Below, one piece after another: positions 58,887 through 64,000 of a DNA stretch of 64,000 bases (its first letter is position 1; each line of letters starts with the position of its first letter). Source of the DNA: Zafaria cholistanensis (GTDB taxonomy: Bacteria; Actinomycetota; Actinomycetes; Actinomycetales; Micrococcaceae); NCBI RefSeq assembly GCF_008580665.1, contig NZ_BKDJ01000004.1, forward strand, positions 1 to 64,000. The letters run 5' to 3'. The translations under genes and the position numbers were made by a program. The notes below the pieces were generated by a model that searched no databases, was not told where the DNA came from, and saw nothing but the letters and a program-made list of their open reading frames with translations.

Positions 58887-59024
58887 CCAGCCCTCCGCCG
58901 GGCGGCGCCGCTGGTGCGCCGGACGGCGGGGAAGCAGCGCCGAGCGGTGGGCTGCGGGCGACGAACGGCGGCTTCGCCGGCAGGGAACAGGTGCTTCCCG
59001 GGTCCCCGGGACAAAGCCGCTCGC

Positions 59025-59030
59025 TAGGCT
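59025..59030 (+). promoter_or_regulatory. -10 element of the histidine kinase gene (leaderless)
   Basis: TAGGCT followed by GGCCCC (6 bases) and the ATG at 59037. Confidence 0.6.
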
Positions 59031-59036
59031 GGCCCC

Positions 59037-60254
59037 ATGATGCCAATGGCCGTGCAGGCCACCCTGATTGCGACGATTGCCGTGGTGGGCACCGCCGTCG
59101 TCGCCTTCCTGGTGGCGCGCTGGGTGCGTTCGAGCCGTGACCTGGGGACCGCCGCCGGAAGGGCCACCTTCGAGGCCCTGCACACCGCCTCCCTGGCTGC
59201 TCCGCACCTGCGCCACGGGCTCACCCCCGAAGGAGCCGCCAGGGCCGCCCGGCACCTGCGCGGGCTGTTGGGGTGCGAAACCCTCGTCATCACGGACACC
59301 GCGCAGGTGCTGGCCACCGACGGCGCGCCGCTCTCCCCCGCCCCCTCCAGCCCCAATCCCTCCGGCCCCAGCCCCTCCAGCCCCATGGACCTGGCCGCGG
59401 CGGCGCTGACGGCGCGCCACACCGTGGTGCGCCGGCTGGATGCGGGCCACGCGGTGTTCGCCCCCATCATCGTCCAGGGCCGTGCGGCCGGCGCCGTGGG
59501 CGCCTACACCACGGGGGCGGATGCCGCCCAGGTCCGGGCCGTCACCGAGGTCGCGGCGTGGGTCGCCGCGCAGGTGGGGCTGGCCGAGCTGGACGAATCC
59601 CGCACGCAGCTGGCCGAGGCCGAGGTCCGGGCCCTGCGCGCGCAGATCAGCCCGCATTTCATCTACAACAGCCTCAACGCGATCGCCTCCTTCATCAACA
59701 CCGATCCGCAACGGGCCCGCAGCCTGGTGGTCGAGTTCGCCGACTTCACCCGCTACACCTTCCGCCGGCACGGGGACTTCACCACCCTGGCGGAGGAACT
59801 GCAGGCGATCGACCGCTACCTGCTGCTGGAGAAGGCACGGTTCGGGGACCGGATCCGGGTTCGGCTGCAGATCGCCCCGGAGGTCCTGGGGACGGAGATT
59901 CCGTTCCTGTCGCTGCAGCCGCTGGTGGAGAACGCCGTCCGGCACGGCCTCGAATCCAAGGACGGCGGAGGACTGGTGACGATCGCCGCGCACGACAGCG
60001 GCAACTACGCCGAGATCACGGTGGAGGACGACGGCGTCGGCATGGACCCGGAAACCCTGCGCTCGGTCCTGGCCGGAACCACCGAGGGCCTGCACGTGGG
60101 GCTGCGGAACGTCGACGTGCGGTTGCGCCAGGTCTACGGCGAGGGCCACGGCCTGGTGGTGGACACCGCGCCGGGCGCCGGCACCCTCATCACGCTGCGC
60201 GTGCCCAAGACGCGTCCCGGGAACGGCGGCCCCACCGCGGGCCCCCAGTCCTGA
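59037..60254 (+). CDS. LytS/BtsS-type sensor histidine kinase
   Basis: A 405-residue kinase with one N-terminal transmembrane helix (residues ~5-27), a GAF-like domain (~45-175), a His_kinase domain with phospho-acceptor H207 in QISPHFIYNSLNAIASF, and an ATPase domain (ENAVRHGLESKDGGG; EDDGVGMDPE). It lacks the multi-helix LytS sensor domain, so ligand sensing must use GAF or a partner. The kinase family is used in other bacteria for pyruvate or carboxylate sensing; here it lies between two carboxylate symporters. The internal proline/serine stretch (SPAPSSPNPSGPSPSSP) is low complexity. Confidence 0.92.
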   Translation: MMPMAVQATLIATIAVVGTAVVAFLVARWVRSSRDLGTAAGRATFEALHTASLAAPHLRHGLTPEGAARAARHLRGLLGCETLVITDTAQVLATDGAPLSPAPSSPNPSGPSPSSPMDLAAAALTARHTVVRRLDAGHAVFAPIIVQGRAAGAVGAYTTGADAAQVRAVTEVAAWVAAQVGLAELDESRTQLAEAEVRALRAQISPHFIYNSLNAIASFINTDPQRARSLVVEFADFTRYTFRRHGDFTTLAEELQAIDRYLLLEKARFGDRIRVRLQIAPEVLGTEIPFLSLQPLVENAVRHGLESKDGGGLVTIAAHDSGNYAEITVEDDGVGMDPETLRSVLAGTTEGLHVGLRNVDVRLRQVYGEGHGLVVDTAPGAGTLITLRVPKTRPGNGGPTAGPQS

Positions 60255-60257
60255 GGC

Positions 60258-60330
60258 GGGGCCCTCGGCTCCTACCGTTGCGGAGCCTCCCGCCCCTCGC
60301 TTCGCTCGGGCCGGGGCCCTCGGCTCCTAC
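60258..60330 (+). repeat. Tandem 55-bp promoter-associated repeat before the LytTR gene
   Basis: The 18-bp segment GGGGCCCTCGGCTCCTAC occurs at 60258-60275 and 60313-60330, offset by exactly 55 bp; between them is the CCCCTCGCTTCGCTCGGG core seen (inverted) before moeA. The array fills the 86-bp gap between the kinase and regulator genes. The two copies end on TACCGT (60273-60278) and TACACT (60328-60333). Confidence 0.8.
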
Positions 60331-60333
60331 ACT
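60328..60333 (+). promoter_or_regulatory. -10 element of the LytTR regulator gene (leaderless)
   Basis: TACACT, then GGGAACC (7 bases) and the ATG at 60341. Confidence 0.6.
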
Positions 60334-60340
60334 GGGAACC

Positions 60341-61054
60341 ATGATCAACGTGGTGGTTGTGGACGATGAAGCGCCCGCCGTCGAGGAGCTTGCCTACCTG
60401 CTGTCCCAGGACCGGCGGGTCGGGCGGATTCACCGGGCCATGTCCGGAGCCGAGGCGCTGCGTGCGCTGGAGGAATTCCCCGTCGACGCGCTCTTCCTGG
60501 ACATCCACATGCCGGCCCTCTCCGGCCTGGACCTCGCCCGCGCCGTCTCGCGTTTTACCCGGCCCCCCGCCGTCGTCTTTGTCACCGCCGACGAGGCGCA
60601 GGCGCTCGAGGCGTTCGACCTCGCCGCCGTCGACTACCTGCTCAAGCCCGTCCGGCCCGAACGGCTCGCCGAATCGGTGCGCCGGCTCTGCGAACTGGTG
60701 GAGGAGCCCAGCGAAAAACCCGAACTTGTCACGGTCGACCAGGGTGGCACCACCCGGCTGATCCGGCGCGACGAAATCCGCTACATCCAGGCCCAGGGGG
60801 ACTATGCGCGCCTGCACACCGGAGGAGCGAGCTACCTGATCCGGGTTCCCCTCAACGACCTCGAACGGCAGTGGGCGTCCGGCTTCGTGCGGATCCACCG
60901 GTCCTACCTGGTGGCGATGGACCGGATCGACCGGGTCAGGCTGCAGGGAGGCAAGGCGTCCGTCGTCGTCGAGGGCACCGAGCTGCCCGTGAGCCGGCGC
61001 GCCCTGCCCCAGCTGCGCGGACGGCTGGACGCCAGCCGGGTGCGCCCGCTGTGA
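60341..61054 (+). CDS. LytTR family response regulator
   Basis: A 237-residue regulator: receiver domain with phospho-acceptor D54 (LFLDIHMP), the conserved K in DYLLKPVRPE, and a C-terminal LytTR DNA-binding domain (RLIRRDEIRYIQAQGDYARLHTGG; FVRIHRSYLVAMDRI). Partner of the upstream kinase, but with its own leaderless promoter. It is likely to control one or both symporter genes. Its stop overlaps the next GTG (GTGA). Confidence 0.93.
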   Translation: MINVVVVDDEAPAVEELAYLLSQDRRVGRIHRAMSGAEALRALEEFPVDALFLDIHMPALSGLDLARAVSRFTRPPAVVFVTADEAQALEAFDLAAVDYLLKPVRPERLAESVRRLCELVEEPSEKPELVTVDQGGTTRLIRRDEIRYIQAQGDYARLHTGGASYLIRVPLNDLERQWASGFVRIHRSYLVAMDRIDRVRLQGGKASVVVEGTELPVSRRALPQLRGRLDASRVRPL

Positions 61055-61503
61055 CCGGCGGCGAAGACGGTCCCGCGCCGGCGGATCCCACCCCGCCCGG
61101 CCCCCATCCGCCCCGCCCCCTGCCGCAGCAGGGCTTCACGCCCACGGATTCGGAGACGCCGGTCCCGCCCCCCAGGGTGCGCGTGACCGCACCGGCCGGC
61201 GCCCTGCCACCCCCGCGGACCAGGGCACCGGACCCGGCCGCCAATTTCTACGTGCGCTCGCTGGTGCGCTCGCAGCTGCGGCTGGCGGTGTCCGTCGCGC
61301 TCGGCTTCGTGGTGGTCCTGGTGGGCATGGCCCTGCTGCTGGCGCTGTGGCCGGATATCCACGGGCTGCGGCTGTTCACCGTACCGCTGCCGTGGATCGC
61401 GCTGGGGATCGGCGTCTACCCGCTGCTGGTGGTCACGGCCGTCCTCTTCAACCGGGCCGCGGCGCGCAACGAGGCCCGCTACCGGGAAATCGCCCGCCAA
61501 TGA
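61051..61503 (+). CDS. Small two-helix membrane protein, symporter companion
   Basis: A 150-residue protein with a ~65-residue proline-rich N-terminus and two transmembrane helices (about residues 82-107 and 116-138). By position and architecture it is the DUF485-like companion of the symporter that follows, though the DUF485 signature is weak. GTG at 61051 overlaps the regulator stop and its TGA overlaps the symporter ATG (ATGA). Confidence 0.82.
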   Translation: MTGGEDGPAPADPTPPGPHPPRPLPQQGFTPTDSETPVPPPRVRVTAPAGALPPPRTRAPDPAANFYVRSLVRSQLRLAVSVALGFVVVLVGMALLLALWPDIHGLRLFTVPLPWIALGIGVYPLLVVTAVLFNRAAARNEARYREIARQ

Positions 61504-62963
61504 ACACGGCGCTGTCGCTGGCCGCAATTGCCGCCGTCTGCGCCGCCACGGCCCTGATCGCGATCAACGGGCTGCGGATTTCGCGCACCACCGACGACTT
61601 CTACGTCGCCTCGCGCACCGTGCGCCCCTGGTGGAACGCCTCCGCCATCGGCGGTGAATACCTCTCCGCCGCCAGCTTCCTCGGGGTCGCCGGGCTGATC
61701 GTGCTCGCCGGCCAGGACGCGCTGTGGTTCCCCATCGGCTACACCGCCGGCTACCTGATGCTGCTGCTCTTCGTGGCCGCCCCGCTGCGCCGCTCCGGTG
61801 CCTATACCCTGCCGGACTTCGCGCAGATCCGCCTCGGTGGCCGCGCCGCCCGGACCGCCACCGGCGCCCTCGTCGTCGTGGTGGGCTGGCTGTACATCGT
61901 CCCGCAGCTGCATGGGGCCGCGCTGGCGCTGGAGATCGCCGCCGGGGCGCCGGGCTGGGCCGGAGCCGGCCTGGTCATGGCCGTGGTGTGCGTGACCGTC
62001 CTCTCCGGCGGAATGCGTTCGATTACCTTTGTCCAGGCCTTCCAGTACTGGCTCAAGGTGGTGTCCCTGGCGGTCCCGCTGGTGTTCGTGCTGCTGCGCC
62101 TGGGCTCCGAGGGCATCTCCCCCACCGCGGACGGCGCGGCCTTCGGACCGGGGCCCGCGATGATGACCGGATTCGGGCTGTACGGCACCATCTCCCTGAT
62201 TTTGGCCCTGCTGCTGGGCACGCTGGGCCTGCCCCACGTGCTGGTGCGCTTCTACACCAACCCGGATGGACCCTCCGCCCGGCGCACCACGGTGCTCGTG
62301 GTGGGGCTGCTTTCCCTGTTCTACCTGTTTCCGATCGCGTTCGGCATCCTCGGCCGGACCTTCGCCGCCGACCTGCCGGGGGCCGGAACCGCCGACGCGA
62401 CCGTGCTGCTGGTGCCCGCCCGCGTCCTGGGCGGGACCGCCGGGGACCTGTTGGGGGCCCTGGTGCTGGGAGGGGCGTTCGCGTCGTTCCTGTCCACGTC
62501 TTCGGGCCTGGTCGTCTCGGTGGCCGGGGTGATCAGCCAGGGCCTGTTCCACGGCACCGTGCGCGGCTTCCGCATCGCCACCGTCCTTTCCTGCACCGTT
62601 CCGCTGCTGCTGGCCCTGGCCAGCGGCAGCAACGCGCTGGCCGGCTCCGTGGGCGCGGTCTTCGCGTTTACCGCTTCCACGCTGTGCCCGTTGCTGCTGC
62701 TGGGGATCTGGTGGCGCGGGCTGACCTCCGCCGGCGCCGTGGCCGGAATGGTGACCGGTGCGCTGGCCTGCGGCACGGCGCTGCTTTGCGCCGCCGCGTT
62801 CCCCCAACTGCCGCCGCCGGCCGGAGAGCTGTTCTCCAGGCCCGCCGCCTGGACCGTTCCGCTGGCCTTCGCAGTGATGGTCGGCGTCTCCCGGGCCACC
62901 CGGGCACGCGGCGAGGAAGCCATCGACCGCGTCATGGCTCGGCTGCACACCCCTGAGCGGTAG
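61500..62963 (+). CDS. Second sodium:solute symporter (SSS family)
   Basis: A 487-residue symporter of about thirteen helices, clearly related to the ActP-like protein at 56785-58407: GLRISRTTDDFYVASRTVRPWWNASAIGGEYLSAASFLG and TLGLPHVLVRFYTNPDGPSARRTT correspond to matching segments there. Substrate probably a short carboxylate such as acetate, pyruvate or propionate. It is translated from ATG at 61500, coupled to the small membrane protein. Confidence 0.9.
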   Translation: MNTALSLAAIAAVCAATALIAINGLRISRTTDDFYVASRTVRPWWNASAIGGEYLSAASFLGVAGLIVLAGQDALWFPIGYTAGYLMLLLFVAAPLRRSGAYTLPDFAQIRLGGRAARTATGALVVVVGWLYIVPQLHGAALALEIAAGAPGWAGAGLVMAVVCVTVLSGGMRSITFVQAFQYWLKVVSLAVPLVFVLLRLGSEGISPTADGAAFGPGPAMMTGFGLYGTISLILALLLGTLGLPHVLVRFYTNPDGPSARRTTVLVVGLLSLFYLFPIAFGILGRTFAADLPGAGTADATVLLVPARVLGGTAGDLLGALVLGGAFASFLSTSSGLVVSVAGVISQGLFHGTVRGFRIATVLSCTVPLLLALASGSNALAGSVGAVFAFTASTLCPLLLLGIWWRGLTSAGAVAGMVTGALACGTALLCAAAFPQLPPPAGELFSRPAAWTVPLAFAVMVGVSRATRARGEEAIDRVMARLHTPER

Positions 62964-63023
62964 GTGGGCGGGGTGGCAGGCAGGCGGGGGCGGGCACCGC
63001 GGGCCGCACCGCCGGCCGGCGCA

Positions 63024-63061
63024 CAAAAAGGCGGTGCCGGCTCCCGGAGGGGAACCGGCAC
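63024..63061 (-). terminator. Terminator of the DivIVA-repeat gene
   Basis: On the minus strand GTGCCGGTTCCC pairs with GGGAGCCGGCAC; the sequence then runs CCGCCTTTTTG, a proper U-tract. It may also stop the convergent symporter transcript. Confidence 0.8.
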
Positions 63062-63082
63062 GGCGCAGCGCAGGCGCGCAGG

Positions 63083-63667
63083 TCAGTCGATGGAGGCCAT
63101 GAGTTCGACCACGCGGTCCAGGAACGCGTCCACCTGGCTTTCCTCGTAGCCGTCCTGGCCCTTGGCCTCGCGGAAGGTCACGCGGCGGATCGCATCGACG
63201 CTCATCGGCATGTCTTCCTCGAAGTAGCCGATCAGCTGCTCGCACAGGTCGTCGACGTCCTCGACGTTGTAGCTGGGGACACCGCGGCGGCTGGGGCGTC
63301 GGAAGCGCTCCCCGGGCTCCCGGTGCAGGCGGCCGCGGAGGATCGACGAGAGCCGGCCGACCTGCTGGAGCCAGGCCTCCTCGCCTTCGGTCTGGATCAG
63401 CGCGTCGCGCTCGCGCTGGGCGAAGACGTCCTCGAGGCGGTCCAGCGCGCTGTCGACCTCGCGGGCGTTGTAGCCGCCCTTTTGCGGTTCGAAGGCGGTG
63501 CGGCGCACCAGGTGGCTGGTCACCACCGTGGAATCGTCGTCCGTCCCGTTGAACGTCGCGCGGGCCCGCGCAAGGAAGTGCTCCACCTGCTTGACGTTGT
63601 AGCCAAACTCCTGCGGGCCAACCCGTTCGAAGGGGGGCGGCGTCTTCTGGGCGTTCTCCTGGCTCAC
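63083..63667 (-). CDS. DivIVA-domain repeat protein
   Basis: A 194-residue soluble protein with three copies of the short DivIVA-type motif F-x(n)-GY-x(4)-VD-x-FL: FGYNVKQVEHFLARA (~residues 21-35), KGGYNAREVDSALDRL (~63-78) and QDGYEESQVDAFLDRVVEL (~171-189), plus a partial one at SYNVEDVDDLCEQL. It has no long coiled coil, so it is not the polar-growth DivIVA/Wag31 itself. It lies downstream of cdsA. GTG at 63667 with AAGGAAG upstream. Confidence 0.87.
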   Translation of the reverse strand: MSQENAQKTPPPFERVGPQEFGYNVKQVEHFLARARATFNGTDDDSTVVTSHLVRRTAFEPQKGGYNAREVDSALDRLEDVFAQRERDALIQTEGEEAWLQQVGRLSSILRGRLHREPGERFRRPSRRGVPSYNVEDVDDLCEQLIGYFEEDMPMSVDAIRRVTFREAKGQDGYEESQVDAFLDRVVELMASID

Positions 63668-63789
63668 TGACTTCCTTGGTGGATCGGCGGCACTCCGGCC
63701 TGGGCGGGTATGCGGTTGGGACTGGGCGGGCCGGAGGGCCCGCCGCCCCCATCATACGCGGGGGCGGGTACCGTTCCGGGCAGCGCGGC

Positions 63790-64000
63790 TCAAAGCGCGC
63801 CGGGCAGCAGCAGGACCGAGAGGATGTACGCCACCGGGGTGGCGAACACGATCGAATCCAGCCGGTCCATGACCCCGCCATGGCCCGGAAGCATGTTGCT
63901 CATGTCCTTGATGCCGAGCTCGCGCTTGAGCATCGACTCGGACAGGTCCCCCGCCGTTGCGGCCGCCACCGTGGCGACAGCAAGGACAAGGCCGGCCCAC
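63790..64000 (-). CDS. cdsA: Phosphatidate cytidylyltransferase, C-terminal part
   Basis: The last 69 codons of cdsA run off the window edge. The CdsA signature is plain: GDLSESMLKRELGIKDM, LPGHGGVMDRLDSIVFATP, then a hydrophobic end. The enzyme makes CDP-diacylglycerol from CTP and phosphatidate, the substrate that PgsA uses. The DivIVA-repeat gene follows 122 bases downstream on the same strand. Confidence 0.95.
   Translation of the reverse strand, partial: WAGLVLAVATVAAATAGDLSESMLKRELGIKDMSNMLPGHGGVMDRLDSIVFATPVAYILSVLLLPGAL

Noticed and set aside
61051-61503. Assigning the small two-helix protein firmly to DUF485
   Set aside because: Position and topology fit, but the DUF485 sequence signature is weak, so it is described only as a companion protein.

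Overview
Organism. The window is very GC-rich, densely packed and almost free of mobile DNA. The gene order pgsA-ftsK-rnj-dapA, the rimP-nusA-ylxR-infB-rbfA-truB block and the cdsA / dxr-rseP-ispG-proS block, plus DUF4439, DUF4081-GNAT and DivIVA-repeat proteins, point to a high-GC actinobacterium, most likely family Micrococcaceae (Arthrobacter-like). This placement rests on gene order and recalled protein families, not on a search. I see no tRNA, rRNA, CRISPR, IS element or prophage.

Layout. 1-9.2 kb: cinA start, pgsA, ftsK, rnj, dapA, a membrane acyltransferase, a small membrane protein and dapB. 9.2-9.9 kb: a remnant of a lytic transglycosylase next to an unrecognised gene. 10-16.6 kb: molybdenum cofactor and molybdate island: moaE-mog-moaC-moeA, modB-modA-mop and, divergently, moaA-moaD; no modC is present. 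16.7-24.5 kb: sodium/amino-acid symporter, M16 protease, pnp, rpsO, a methyltransferase and ribF. 24.7-33.2 kb: DUF937 protein, two membrane proteins, truB, rbfA, infB, ylxR, nusA, rimP. 33.3-44.4 kb: DUF4439 protein, TauE-type permease, proS, GNAT, ispG, YciI protein, lipoprotein, rseP, dxr. 44.5-56.4 kb: leucine/branched-chain catabolism. A TetR gene converges on carboxylase beta, carboxylase alpha, acyl-CoA dehydrogenase, MaoC and CitE genes, followed by a branched-chain keto-acid dehydrogenase operon (E1a-E1b-E2). This matches the Mycobacterium tuberculosis Rv2495c-Rv2502c set. 56.7-63 kb: an acetate/monocarboxylate uptake island: ActP-type symporter plus DUF485 protein, divergent LytS/LytTR-type two-component genes, a small membrane protein and a second symporter, with two CRP/GlxR-type palindromes in the divergent promoter. 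63-64 kb: DivIVA-repeat protein and the 3' end of cdsA.

How it works together. Most operons are joined by ATGA or GTGA overlaps. At least a dozen genes have a TANNNT -10 element 6-7 bases before the start codon and so are probably translated from leaderless mRNAs. The most unusual feature is a ~55-bp GC-rich element, tandemly duplicated (period 55-56) in the gap before three of these leaderless genes (moeA, the yciI-like gene and the LytTR regulator). Each repeat unit ends on the TA of a -10 element. A second theme is in-frame minisatellite repeats (15-33 bp units) in the termini or linkers of many otherwise conserved proteins.
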